This document shows positions 39,227 through 47,540 of a stretch of 64,000 bases of DNA, piece after piece. Under the pieces are notes generated by a model. That model did not search any database. It was given only the letters and a program-made list of their open reading frames with translations, and had not been told where the DNA came from. Made by a program: the position numbers and the translations under genes. The first letter of the stretch is position 1, and each line of letters opens with the position of its first letter. This DNA is from DATKKG01 sp035543015 (GTDB lineage: Archaea; Thermoproteota; Nitrososphaeria; Conexivisphaerales; DTJL01): assembly GCA_035543015.1 (NCBI GenBank), contig DATKKG010000030.1:70356-134355 (forward strand). The letters are read 5' to 3'.

Positions 39227-40816
39227 TCAGTTTTGTTTTGTCGCGCGCTCGAGAGAGGATATCGTCCTCTCGACCCCCGTATCGACGATGTAGGGTCCGA
39301 GCCGCGGGCCCTTCTCGCTCCCGAGCAGTATCCTGTATAGGAGCCTGAAGAAGTCGCCCGGTGGGATCCCCCTCCTCTTGGCGACCTCGAATATCTCGAA
39401 CTGTATCTTGTCGGCGTCCTTAGCTCCCCTGAGGGTCTCGACCAGCTCGAGGACCGCTCCCCTCTCCTCCGGCGTGAGCTCCACGGCTGGGGGCTCGCCC
39501 ATTATTTCGGTGGCCCAGCTGCGGGCAAGCCCTATCTTCTCGACCAGCTCGGGGGTGGGCCCGCCGATCATCTTGTACGACTGCAGGCGCCTGACGCTGT
39601 AGCCGACGACGTCCTCCGCGGGGGCGGAGAAGGCGATCTCGGCCAGAAGCCTGTACGGAAGGTGGACCGAGGGGGACTTCGGCGGGTTGAGGAAGTTGGT
39701 GTACTCGAAGAGGCCCCTGAGCTTGGCGCGCTTCTCCTCGGGCTCGACCCTGGCCTTTCCGAAGTAGACGTCCTCGAGGTAGTCGTACTCGTCCATGTAC
39801 TTCGGTATGTCCATCACGGACAGGTTCCTGGTGCCGGCTATGCGCTTGTACATGAGCAGGACGAGGCTCCGGGTGGAGCCGTAGCGGAACCACATCTGCG
39901 GGGTGAAGACGTTGCCCGCGGACTTCGATATCTTCCTCCCCGAGCGGTCAAGGAACATCTCGTACTGGACGTGGAATGGGGGATGGAAGTGCAGGACGTT
40001 CTCCGCGACCCAGTCGTTGACCTTGACGGAGTCGGAGATGTCCTTGCCGTAGGCCTCGAACCTGATGTCCAGCGCGGCCCACCTGGCGGCGAACTCCACC
40101 TTCCAAGAGAGCTTGCCTTCCCCCTCGGAGAGCCTGGCGTCGCCTTCGTGGCCGCATCCCTCTATCTTCCTCTCCCTCAGCTGGGTCCCCTCGCAGCGGT
40201 AGTGGACGGACGCGGTCTTGGCGTCGAAGGAGAGGGCCCTGGTGGTGTACATGCGGCCGCAGTTGGAGCAGATGGCGAAGTAGGGGAGCGCCTCCTCGTA
40301 CTTCTCCTGCCCCGTGAGCTCCCGGATGCGCTGGCCCACTTCAGAGCTGGCGGAGAGGATCAGCTCCGCCTGGCGGCCGAGGAGGTTCCTCCTGTACGCC
40401 TCGGCGCCGCTCTCGAACCTGTAGACGGCCCCCACCCTGTCCAAAGCCTCCCTGAGGAGGCCGCCCATGTGGGCACCGTAGCTGTCGTGGCAGCCGAAGG
40501 GGTCTGGGATCCTGGAGACCGGCATGGCAAGGTACTTCTCCAGGTCCCTGCTCAGGCCCGCCGGGACCTTTCTGAGGCCGTCCATGTCGTCGGTGAACGC
40601 GACGAGCTCGCTCTTCGTGCCCTGGTCCTCGAGGGCCAGCTTGGCGCCGTATCCCCTGAGGGCGTCACCGAGGCTGCCCACATGGGGGATCCCGCTGGCG
40701 CCCAGGCCGGACTCGACCCTGACGAGCGTGGTGCTGCGACCGAGGGACTTCTCCCTTTGGACGATCTCGCTGGCCAGCTTGTCCAGCCACGTCCCTCGGC
40801 CGATCATATCCTCCAA
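39227..40816 (-). CDS. lysS: Lysyl-tRNA synthetase, class I
   Basis: 529 residues. The class I signatures are GASGIPHVGS, the HIGH equivalent near residue 35, and RKISKSAGN, the KMSKS equivalent. A zinc-binding region with paired Cys is seen (ICSNCGRMY). The C-terminal anticodon-binding helical domain is complete. Class I LysRS is the usual archaeal form. A very long open frame on the other strand is a high-GC shadow. Confidence 0.96.
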   Translation of the reverse strand: MEDMIGRGTWLDKLASEIVQREKSLGRSTTLVRVESGLGASGIPHVGSLGDALRGYGAKLALEDQGTKSELVAFTDDMDGLRKVPAGLSRDLEKYLAMPVSRIPDPFGCHDSYGAHMGGLLREALDRVGAVYRFESGAEAYRRNLLGRQAELILSASSEVGQRIRELTGQEKYEEALPYFAICSNCGRMYTTRALSFDAKTASVHYRCEGTQLRERKIEGCGHEGDARLSEGEGKLSWKVEFAARWAALDIRFEAYGKDISDSVKVNDWVAENVLHFHPPFHVQYEMFLDRSGRKISKSAGNVFTPQMWFRYGSTRSLVLLMYKRIAGTRNLSVMDIPKYMDEYDYLEDVYFGKARVEPEEKRAKLRGLFEYTNFLNPPKSPSVHLPYRLLAEIAFSAPAEDVVGYSVRRLQSYKMIGGPTPELVEKIGLARSWATEIMGEPPAVELTPEERGAVLELVETLRGAKDADKIQFEIFEVAKRRGIPPGDFFRLLYRILLGSEKGPRLGPYIVDTGVERTISSLERATKQN

Positions 40817-40867
40817 TACGAGCTGATGGTTGAAAAATGTGAGATAAAAAGGTGGGGGAGGCGCGGT

Positions 40868-43036
40868 CTAGCGGTAGTACGGGACCGGCGCCTTCTCCAG
40901 CGGCTTGCCTTCCCTCGAAGCCCTAACCTTCTTGATCGCTTCCTCGAGCAGCTTCTGGGTCAGCACAGCCTCGTTGACGTGCTTCTTCGTGTCCTCGGGC
41001 TCAGGGTACTTCGAGACGAAGTCCTGCAGCACCAGGGAGACCGCGGTGTTGATGACCGAAGCCAGGTCGGCTCCGCTCAACCCTTCGGTCTGGTCCACCA
41101 GGCTCTCGAAGTTCACGTCGGCGGTCAGAGGCTTGCCGGCGGAGTGTATCTTGAGTATGGCCAGGCGGGCGACCTTGTCCGGCATCCCGACGAAGATGAG
41201 CTTGTCGAAGCGACCCGCCCTCAGAAGGGACGGGTCCACCATGTCGATCCTGTTGGTGGCCGCCAGCACGACGACGCCCGACAGGGCCTGAATTCCGTCC
41301 AGCTCGGTAAGCAGCTGGGAGACGACCCGTTCTGTCACCATGCTCTCTCCGCCCATTCCCCTCGTAGGAGCCAGGGCATCGACTTCGTCGAAGAAGATGA
41401 TGCAGGGAGACGCCTGCCGCGCCCTCCTGAAGACCTCTCTTACGGCCCTCTCGGACTCGCCTACCCACTTGCTGAGGAGCTCGGGGCCCCTGACGCTGAT
41501 GAAGTTGGCCTCGCTCTCCGTGGCCACGGCCTTGGCCAGCATCGTCTTGCCGGTGCCGGAGGGCCCGTAGAGCAGGATGCCCTTCGGGATGTTGTAGCCC
41601 ATGTGCTTGTAGGCGTCAGGATACTTCATGGGCCACTCGACCGCCTCCTGGAGCTCCTTCTTGGTCGACTCCAGGCCTCCGATCTCGGCCCACTTGACCT
41701 CGGGGGTCTCGAGGTACACCTCCCTCATGGCGGAGGGCGTGATGTCCTTCAGCGCGTCCTCGAAGTCCTTCATGCAGACCGTGAGCTTGTTGAGGGTCTC
41801 GGGGGGTATCTTCTCCTCCTCCAGCTTGATCTCCGGGAGGTGGCGCCTGAGGCTCTTCATGGCGGCCTCCTTGCACAGGTACTCCAGGTCCGCGCCGACG
41901 TATCCATGCGTCACGGCGGCCAGCTTCTCGCTGTCGACGTCGCTGACCAGCGGCATGTGGCGGGTGTGGATCTGCAGGATCTCGAGCCTCCCCCTCTTGT
42001 CAGGGACCTTGATCTCGACCTCCCTGTCGAACCGGCCGGGCCTCCTGAGGGCCGGGTCTATGGCGTTGGGGCGGTTGGTGGCCGCGATGACCACGACCTT
42101 CCCCCTTCCCTCCAGGCCGTCCATGAGGGAAAGGAGCTGGGAAACGACCCTCCGTTCGACTTCTCCCGTGACCTCCTCCCTCTTCGGCGCGATCGAGTCG
42201 ATCTCGTCTATGAAGATGATCGAGGGGGACTTCTCCTTGGCCTCCTTGAAGATCTCCCTGAGCCGCGCCTCCGACTCGCCGTAGAACTTGCTCATGATCT
42301 CGGGGCCGCTGATGGAGATGAAGTGGGCGTTGGTCTCGTTGGCCACGGCCTTCGCGAGCAGCGTCTTGCCGGTGCCCGGCGGACCGTAGAGGAGCACCCC
42401 CTTCGGGGCTTCGATGCCCAGGCGCTCGAACAGCTCGGGGTGCCTGAGCGGAAGCTCCACCATCTCCCTGATCTTCTGAATCTCGTCCTTGAGGCCCCCT
42501 ATGTCTTCGTAGGCCACCTGAGGGACGCCTCGGAGCAGCTCTCCCCTCTCGGAAAGCTGGAACACGGTCCTCTGGCTGATGACCACGGCCTCGGCGACCG
42601 GCGTGATGCCGACCACCTGGAAGGTGAGCCTGCCGCCGAAGTAGGGAACCATGATGTTGTCGCCCCTGGTGACGGGGACCCCTTCGAGGGCGTCGGTGAT
42701 GTACCTCTCGTCGATCGGGGGTATGTTCTCCAGCGGGGCCACCACGACCTTCTCGGCCGGCATGGCCTTGATCTTCTTGACGGAGACCGTGTCGCCGATG
42801 GCGACGCCCGAGTTGTTCCTGGTCAGCCCGTCGATCCTTATTATCCCGCGCCCTTCGTCGGAGGGATAGAGCGGCAGGCACTTGGCCACGGTCTTCCGCT
42901 TCCCCTTGATCTCCACGACATCTCCTGTGGACGCGGCTAGAGAGTCCATGACGTCGTAGTCGATCCTGGCGACGCCCCTGCCCACGTCCCTAGTGTAGGC
43001 CTCCAAAACCTTGAGGTTAACGGAATCAGCGCTCAT
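40868..43036 (-). CDS. cdc48: Cdc48/VCP AAA+ ATPase
   Basis: 722 residues. The N-domain (double-psi barrel, about 1-180) is followed by D1 with GPPGTGKT and IIFIDEID, then D2 with GPSGTGKT and IIFFDEVD; arginine fingers lie in NRPNAIDPALRRPGRFD and the D2 equivalent. It unfolds proteins for degradation. The C-terminus ends PYYR, resembling the HbYX motif (LYR in PAN) that docks into the 20S proteasome. It starts 18 bp after hsp20, and the two probably form a heat-shock operon. Confidence 0.96.
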   Translation of the reverse strand: MSADSVNLKVLEAYTRDVGRGVARIDYDVMDSLAASTGDVVEIKGKRKTVAKCLPLYPSDEGRGIIRIDGLTRNNSGVAIGDTVSVKKIKAMPAEKVVVAPLENIPPIDERYITDALEGVPVTRGDNIMVPYFGGRLTFQVVGITPVAEAVVISQRTVFQLSERGELLRGVPQVAYEDIGGLKDEIQKIREMVELPLRHPELFERLGIEAPKGVLLYGPPGTGKTLLAKAVANETNAHFISISGPEIMSKFYGESEARLREIFKEAKEKSPSIIFIDEIDSIAPKREEVTGEVERRVVSQLLSLMDGLEGRGKVVVIAATNRPNAIDPALRRPGRFDREVEIKVPDKRGRLEILQIHTRHMPLVSDVDSEKLAAVTHGYVGADLEYLCKEAAMKSLRRHLPEIKLEEEKIPPETLNKLTVCMKDFEDALKDITPSAMREVYLETPEVKWAEIGGLESTKKELQEAVEWPMKYPDAYKHMGYNIPKGILLYGPSGTGKTMLAKAVATESEANFISVRGPELLSKWVGESERAVREVFRRARQASPCIIFFDEVDALAPTRGMGGESMVTERVVSQLLTELDGIQALSGVVVLAATNRIDMVDPSLLRAGRFDKLIFVGMPDKVARLAILKIHSAGKPLTADVNFESLVDQTEGLSGADLASVINTAVSLVLQDFVSKYPEPEDTKKHVNEAVLTQKLLEEAIKKVRASREGKPLEKAPVPYYR

Positions 43037-43054
43037 TCTTGCTGCACTCCCTGT

Positions 43055-43543
43055 CTATTGAATGCGGATTTCCTTGTAGCCCTTATTAGTGTTGCTTCTC
43101 AACTTAAATCGAACTTCCAGTATACCATTATTGTACCTGGCTTCGGAGGACTGCGGGTCCACCGGCTCCTTGAGGCCGAAGTTGGCATGGTAGGATCGCT
43201 CCGGGGTCTCCGCCGAGATGTCCACAGTGTCCTCGGTCGCCTGAAGCCTGATCGACTCCTTCTCGACGCCTGGGACTTCGCAGATGACCCTCAGGGCGTC
43301 CTTGTCCACGTACTGCTCGATCAGCGGCTCCCTGGACCCCTGGTCGGCCATGGAGTCGCCGAACGTCCGGAAGAAGGGCTCCCCTCCCGGGCCGAACTCC
43401 ATCGTGAACCCCCTCGTGATTGAGCGGTTCATCGGCAGACCGGAGCTCCTGAACTGCCTAAGCATCCCCTCTACCTCCTTCTCGAGCGCGTCCATGAAAT
43501 CGTCCATATCGTCGAACAGCCCGCGGTAGTCTTTGTCACCCAT
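43055..43543 (-). CDS. hsp20: Small heat-shock protein Hsp20
   Basis: 162 residues. An N-terminal arm with MDDFMDALEKEVEGM is followed by the alpha-crystallin domain (about 72-155, with LRVICEVPGVEKESI and VDISAETPERSY) and ends in IRIQ, the I-x-I anchor for oligomerisation. An unusually good ribosome site, GGAAGGAG, abuts the ATG, so unlike most neighbours this mRNA has a leader. It is first in the hsp20-cdc48 operon and diverges from an ArsR-family regulator. Confidence 0.95.
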   Translation of the reverse strand: MGDKDYRGLFDDMDDFMDALEKEVEGMLRQFRSSGLPMNRSITRGFTMEFGPGGEPFFRTFGDSMADQGSREPLIEQYVDKDALRVICEVPGVEKESIRLQATEDTVDISAETPERSYHANFGLKEPVDPQSSEARYNNGILEVRFKLRSNTNKGYKEIRIQ

Positions 43544-43564
43544 CTCCTTCCACCATCTAACTCC

Positions 43565-43605
43565 TAGTTACTAACCAACGGTTGGAACTAAAGGTTTATT
43601 TAAAT
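43565..43605. promoter_or_regulatory. Heat-shock control region: palindrome plus shared TATA
   Basis: CCAACGGTTGG is a perfect palindrome (43575-43585). The TATA GTTTATTTAAATG (43595-43607) reads both ways: it is about 27 bp before the regulator's ATG (43630), and its other strand predicts an hsp20 transcript start near 43572. The palindrome would therefore cover the hsp20 start site, where Phr binds in Pyrococcus. Confidence 0.6.
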
Positions 43606-43629
43606 GTTTGCGCCCAAGCTTGAAACGCA

Positions 43630-43992
43630 ATGGACGCTCTGGAGGTCATCGGGTCCCCCAGCCGCTGGAGGATCATGGAGCTTCTCTCGCACGGAGAGAA
43701 GAGCGCGGGGGAGCTGGCGGAGGAGCTGGGCATATCGAACCAGGGTGCTCTCAAGCACCTTGCCGTGCTGATGGAGGACGGGCTGGTCCGTGAGGCACGT
43801 CCCTCCGGGGGGAGGAAGGTCATCTACTCTCTGAGGACCAGCGTGTACCTGTTCAGGAAGGAGGACGCGGGCGGCGAGCTCGTGGTCTATCACAGGGGGA
43901 GGGCGCGTACTGCGGGCCTGCCGCCCGAAGCCGAGTTCCGCGCTAGCCGCCTCTTGAAACGACTCAAACTTCTGCTGGAGAAACCCGACTGA
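43630..43992 (+). CDS. ArsR-family winged-helix regulator, Phr-like
   Basis: 120 residues. The winged helix is MDALEVIGSPSRWRIMELL, then SAGELAEELGISNQGALKH and a wing KVIYSLRTS; the C-terminal part is basic and helical. In Pyrococcus, Phr is an ArsR-like repressor of hsp20, an AAA+ ATPase gene and its own gene. Here the regulator diverges from hsp20-cdc48 across 86 bp with a shared TATA, the same regulatory set. Homology to Phr itself cannot be checked here. Confidence 0.8.
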   Translation: MDALEVIGSPSRWRIMELLSHGEKSAGELAEELGISNQGALKHLAVLMEDGLVREARPSGGRKVIYSLRTSVYLFRKEDAGGELVVYHRGRARTAGLPPEAEFRASRLLKRLKLLLEKPD

Positions 43993-43993
43993 C

Positions 43994-44320
43994 CTACAGC
44001 TGCAGGGGCTGGTCCGGATTGGGGTTGTTCACGTTCTGGTTGATCACGTCGGCCATGTAGTGCTCCCTGACGTTGATGGTCACCTTCTTCACCCCATCGA
44101 CGCCCTCGGCGGCGGTCTTGACGTCCGCGGCCAGCTGGTAGGCCAGTATGGCGGGGCAGACGGGGGTGGTCATCCTGAGCTGGATGTATACGCTGTTGTC
44201 GTCGGCCACCTCGACCTTCTCGACGACGTTGAGCTCAACGATCGGGACGCCCACCTCCGGGTCGACCACATAGCCCAGCTTGTCCCAGATCTCCTCGCTC
44301 AGCTTCTCCTTCGATGACAT
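43994..44320 (-). CDS. DUF59/MIP18-family iron-sulphur assembly protein
   Basis: 108 residues from ATG 44320; the frame continues upstream only as antisense of other genes. DUF59 features: KLGYVVDPEVGVPIVELNVV, the core MTTPVCPAI with the conserved Cys, and a C-terminal beta strand KKVTINV. Relatives (SufT, PaaD, MIP18) help insert Fe-S clusters into target proteins. A TATA (ATTATTATATC on this strand, about 44341-44352) is centred 26 bp before the ATG, so it is leaderless. Confidence 0.9.
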   Translation of the reverse strand: MSSKEKLSEEIWDKLGYVVDPEVGVPIVELNVVEKVEVADDNSVYIQLRMTTPVCPAILAYQLAADVKTAAEGVDGVKKVTINVREHYMADVINQNVNNPNPDQPLQL

Positions 44321-44376
44321 TTGACCGGACGACGCATCGCGTGATATAATAATGTGACGTAGGTAACGGGGCCCGG

Positions 44377-45165
44377 TCAGATGAGGAGGGCTTCGCGACG
44401 AAGCTCGGACAGCCTCTCGAAGGACCCGAAGGGGTCCTGCACGCTCTCCACGGTGAACAGCAGAGAAGTGTTGGCGAAGAGGGGCCTGATCAGGGAGAGG
44501 TCCGTGTTGCCTTCCCCAAGGGCGAGGTGCTGGTCCCAGTCCCCTTCGTTGTCGTGGACGTGAAGCTCGGAGAAGTCGGAGGCCATCTTCCCGACGAACT
44601 CCTTCAGCGTTCCCGAGATGTTGGCGTGGCCGACGTCCAGGAGGAGCGGAAGCCTGGTCCCGACCGAGGCGAAGAAACTCCTGAAGTCGGAGGGCCTGAC
44701 GAGGATGCCCTTCTCGTGGGCGATGTCGTTCTCCACGGCCATGCGCTGGCCGATGGAGCAGCTGTGGTCCCAGATCTCCATAAGGGAGTCGCAGTTGGTC
44801 CGGAAGGCCTCTTCGGGAGGTGCGCCTGCGTCCGTGGTGCCCGGATGGACTACCACGTTGAGGGCGTCGAAGGTCGCGCCCCGCTCGAGGCTCTCCTTGA
44901 CGGCGTCGACCGAGCGCCTCCTCTTCCTCGGGTCGGAGGAGGCGATGTTGATCCCTTCGTAGGGCGAATGCAGGGTGAACCTGTGGCCCGTCTGGGCCAG
45001 CCCGGCGAGCCGCTCTGTGGTGGTGTCGGTCAGCCGGGTCGACCCGTTGTCGACTATCTCGAAATAGGACACCCGGTCCGCCGCGGGCCCGGAAAGGAGC
45101 TCGACGACCGACTCGAACGGCTTCTTCTGAATCACGAGGTACAGAGTAGAGATGCCGAGAGGCAC
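44377..45165 (-). CDS. Xylose-isomerase-like TIM-barrel protein (AP endonuclease family 2)
   Basis: 262 residues from GTG 45165, chosen because the TATA (CTTTAAAGA, about 45189-45199) overlaps the upstream ATG 45189 and is 27 bp from the GTG. Metal-binding and active-site blocks of the family are visible: FTLHSPYEGIN, VVVHPGTT, MAVENDI, LLLDVGHAN, ELHVHDNEGDWDQHLALGEG. Members are sugar isomerases/epimerases or endonuclease IV; the DNA-binding features of the latter are not evident, so a sugar isomerase is likelier. Confidence 0.75.
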   Translation of the reverse strand: MPLGISTLYLVIQKKPFESVVELLSGPAADRVSYFEIVDNGSTRLTDTTTERLAGLAQTGHRFTLHSPYEGINIASSDPRKRRRSVDAVKESLERGATFDALNVVVHPGTTDAGAPPEEAFRTNCDSLMEIWDHSCSIGQRMAVENDIAHEKGILVRPSDFRSFFASVGTRLPLLLDVGHANISGTLKEFVGKMASDFSELHVHDNEGDWDQHLALGEGNTDLSLIRPLFANTSLLFTVESVQDPFGSFERLSELRREALLI

Positions 45166-45297
45166 GCCGCGGGCGTATCGGCCACGCATCTTTAAAGCTT
45201 TGAAGGAAGTAGCTCACGGACGGAGAATCGAGGGATGCAGGAGCTCCGGTGGTGACGGGGGCTGCCAGAGATCTGGCTTCCCTACGGGCAGGTTGAA

Positions 45298-46377
45298 GTG
45301 GTCATCAACGCCAAGGCCGAGAACCTCGGCGAGATAGTCGAGGCGCCGGCCCAGGGGCTCTCCGAAGAGGCGGTGCAGGAGAAGCTGAAGGAGGTCCCCA
45401 GGAAGGGATTCGTCGTCCTCGACGGCTCCAACCTCTCGGTCGACCTCCTGAACCGCCTTGCGACCATCTGGCAGGCTTCGCCGAAGGACATCGAGGTCCA
45501 CGGCGGGGGGAGGTGGACGCCTTCGGCGAAGAAGAGGCTCGTCCACTACGGATACACGGTGACGGAGGGTAGGCCGGACGTGGAGCTGGGCGTCGTGGAC
45601 GGCGTGCTCGTTAAGACCCTGCGGCGGCTGAGGGGAGGGGACTCCCTCGTGCTGGCCGAAGCCTGTTTCGACCCCGTCTACGGAATCAGGGGCGGGGCGA
45701 CTTCCCTGGCGGAGGGGCTGGGGCTGGGGACGGAAGCCGTTAAGAGGTGGAAGGGGGAGCCCGCCCCGGCGACGGACACGGACCCGGGCTGGTTCGTCGG
45801 ACGGTTGGCCGAGGAGCTCGGAGACCCGTATTCGCTGGAGTACGTGCGCTCTAGGAAGGGGCTCGCCTCCCTTGCGGCGGGCCCGTACGCGGCGGTCCAC
45901 TCCAGGTCGGCGGAGCTACTCGGCCAGACCAGGATCTTCGCCGCTGCCAAGAGCAGGCTGATGGTCGTCTCGCCTGGCGGGGGCGACTCGGACTCGACCC
46001 TCCATTCGTCTCTGCTTGCCCTCTGCGACCAGGTCGCGGCCGTGGGGGAGGACGCGGAGGTCGTCCTGGTGGCCGAGGCGATGGAGGGCCTGGGGAGCCG
46101 GGCGCTCCGCACGATGTGCGACATGACGGTCAGGCCGGAGAGCCTCTCCGGCCACGAAGGCTACGAAGACGTGCTTATGCTCAAGTGGCTGAAGGCCAAG
46201 ATGAAGCTGCACCTCGTCTCGACGCTTCCGCGCACCATAACGGAGAAGAGGCTTGGGCTGTCCGCCCCGGCGTCGGCCAGGAACGCGTTCGAAGAGATCG
46301 AAGCCCGCCACGGCTGGAAGCTCAAGGCGCTGATGGTAAGGGAGGCCTCCCTGACCTCGCTCCGGGTGGCTCAGTAG
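45298..46377 (+). CDS. LarA-like (DUF2088-related) protein, start uncertain
   Basis: 359 residues from GTG 45298. The same frame stays open up to the TGA at 45253-45255 and reads IWLPYGQVEVV just before the GTG, which resembles the conserved N-terminus of the LarA/DUF2088 family; the true start may thus be a non-standard codon upstream. An ATG at 45235 in the same frame is cut off by that TGA. Later blocks DIEVHGGGRW and FDPVYGIRGGATS align loosely with LarA, but its nickel-pincer His and Lys residues are not obvious. Function unknown; racemase activity is doubtful. It overlaps the convergent S2P-like gene by 7 bp. Confidence 0.55.
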   Translation: MVINAKAENLGEIVEAPAQGLSEEAVQEKLKEVPRKGFVVLDGSNLSVDLLNRLATIWQASPKDIEVHGGGRWTPSAKKRLVHYGYTVTEGRPDVELGVVDGVLVKTLRRLRGGDSLVLAEACFDPVYGIRGGATSLAEGLGLGTEAVKRWKGEPAPATDTDPGWFVGRLAEELGDPYSLEYVRSRKGLASLAAGPYAAVHSRSAELLGQTRIFAAAKSRLMVVSPGGGDSDSTLHSSLLALCDQVAAVGEDAEVVLVAEAMEGLGSRALRTMCDMTVRPESLSGHEGYEDVLMLKWLKAKMKLHLVSTLPRTITEKRLGLSAPASARNAFEEIEARHGWKLKALMVREASLTSLRVAQ

Positions 46378-47468
46378 AGCGCCGGGTACGCGGGCAGCGG
46401 AGGGTACAGGATCAGAAGGTAGATCGCGGCGGCTATCGCCAGGAAGGCGCCGTAGAGGTAGACGTTCCTCCTCGGCACCGGGGACACGTTGTCCAGGGGG
46501 TAGAGCTCCCTCGAACCCCAGGAGACGGCGAAAAGGAAGAGGGCCATCCAGGGGTTCACGAAGACGGTGACGAAGAGCGAGACCAACGAGGCGGCGCTGA
46601 AGGTCCTCCGGCCGAAGATGCCGGAGGACAGGCGAGAGCCCTCAAGCTGCCGGGTGGGCACCATGTTGACGAAGCTGATCAGGAAGCAGAACCAGCCGGC
46701 GAAGACGAGGGGAGAAAGGAGGGTGCTCTGGGAGGAGGGATGGTAGAGGACGTTGATCAGGTAGCCGAGCCCCAGCGGCAGCTGCTGCACGACGAAATGT
46801 GCGGAGGAGCCGAAAGCAGCCGAGGCGGCCTCCTGGGTGAGCAGGCGGGTGTCCAGGAGCCCTACGAACAGGGCGGCGGAGGCTATGACCAGCCCGGAGA
46901 TCGCCGCGAGGGCGGTAGGCTTGAAGTCGGAGCCCTTGTTGAGAGGCGGCTCGCCGGCGGCGTAGAGAGGGCCGAAGGTGGGGACGGTGGCGGGAAGGCC
47001 GGGTATGAAATACGGGATCGGGGGAGGCGCGCCGCTCCTGAGGCTGAAGAGGTACTTCACCCCGTACGGGACGAGAAGGTACGCCAGCATGAACGCGAAG
47101 TAGAGCACGGTGTCCCTGACCACGCCGGAGCGGGATATGGCGCCCTCGAGGGCGGACGACTTCAACCAAGCGTCGGCGGCGACGGTGGCGAAGGTGACGC
47201 AGGAGAGGATGAGGGGCAGGTAGAACTTCCTCTTCGGGAGTCCCTTTATCGACTCGACGTATATCACGAGAGAGCCGCCCGTGGAGCGCAGGAGGGGAAG
47301 GAAGCCCTTGGGGCGGAGGACCCGGACGAGCTCCGCGAAGTTCCTCTCGTTGTCTGGGCTTTCGCAGACCTTGAACTCCGCAGCGGAGGAGCCCTTGAAG
47401 CATACGTCCTTGACTTGGAAGAGCTCCCTGACGATGCTCTCGACTTCGGAGATCTCGGCCAGGGCCAT
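46371..47468 (-). CDS. Site-2-protease-like membrane protein without the zinc motif
   Basis: 365 residues from ATG 47468. A cytoplasmic N-domain (1-80) is followed by about six or seven membrane helices. The layout follows archaeal M50 proteases: FAFMLAYLLVPYGVKYL, then PYFIPGLPATVPTFGPL, and late in the protein NMVPTRQLEGSRL. At the place of HExxH the sequence is VPYGV (133-137), and the LDG aspartate is Glu. All zinc ligands appear lost, so it should be a non-catalytic homologue that may bind or protect substrates. TATA shared with the divergent GNAT gene (near 47500-47511). Confidence 0.75.
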   Translation of the reverse strand: MALAEISEVESIVRELFQVKDVCFKGSSAAEFKVCESPDNERNFAELVRVLRPKGFLPLLRSTGGSLVIYVESIKGLPKRKFYLPLILSCVTFATVAADAWLKSSALEGAISRSGVVRDTVLYFAFMLAYLLVPYGVKYLFSLRSGAPPPIPYFIPGLPATVPTFGPLYAAGEPPLNKGSDFKPTALAAISGLVIASAALFVGLLDTRLLTQEAASAAFGSSAHFVVQQLPLGLGYLINVLYHPSSQSTLLSPLVFAGWFCFLISFVNMVPTRQLEGSRLSSGIFGRRTFSAASLVSLFVTVFVNPWMALFLFAVSWGSRELYPLDNVSPVPRRNVYLYGAFLAIAAAIYLLILYPPLPAYPALY

Positions 47469-47497
47469 CGGAGACGACTCTGCACCGACGGCATTAA

Positions 47498-47511
47498 GCT
47501 TTAAAGGTTGG
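47498..47511. promoter_or_regulatory. Shared TATA between the S2P-like and GNAT genes
   Basis: TAAGCTTTAAAGGTT is near-symmetric and lies about 36 bp from both starts (47468 and 47541), suiting a bidirectional promoter with short leaders. GGAGGGAAGGA precedes the GNAT start. Confidence 0.45.
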
Positions 47512-47540
47512 TGTCCTAACCGGGAGGGAAGGAACGACCC

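Noticed and set aside
39662..42940. A 1092-codon open frame on the plus strand
   Set aside because: It is antisense to the certain lysS and cdc48 genes. Its composition (runs of Gly, Val, Asp, His, Leu) is what reverse-complemented high-GC coding sequence gives, and no domain is recognisable.
45253..45255. Selenocysteine or pyrrolysine-type recoding in the LarA-like gene
   Set aside because: I see no SECIS-like hairpin nearby, no selenocysteine genes in the window, and TGA is not the pyrrolysine codon. A start-codon or sequence problem is simpler.
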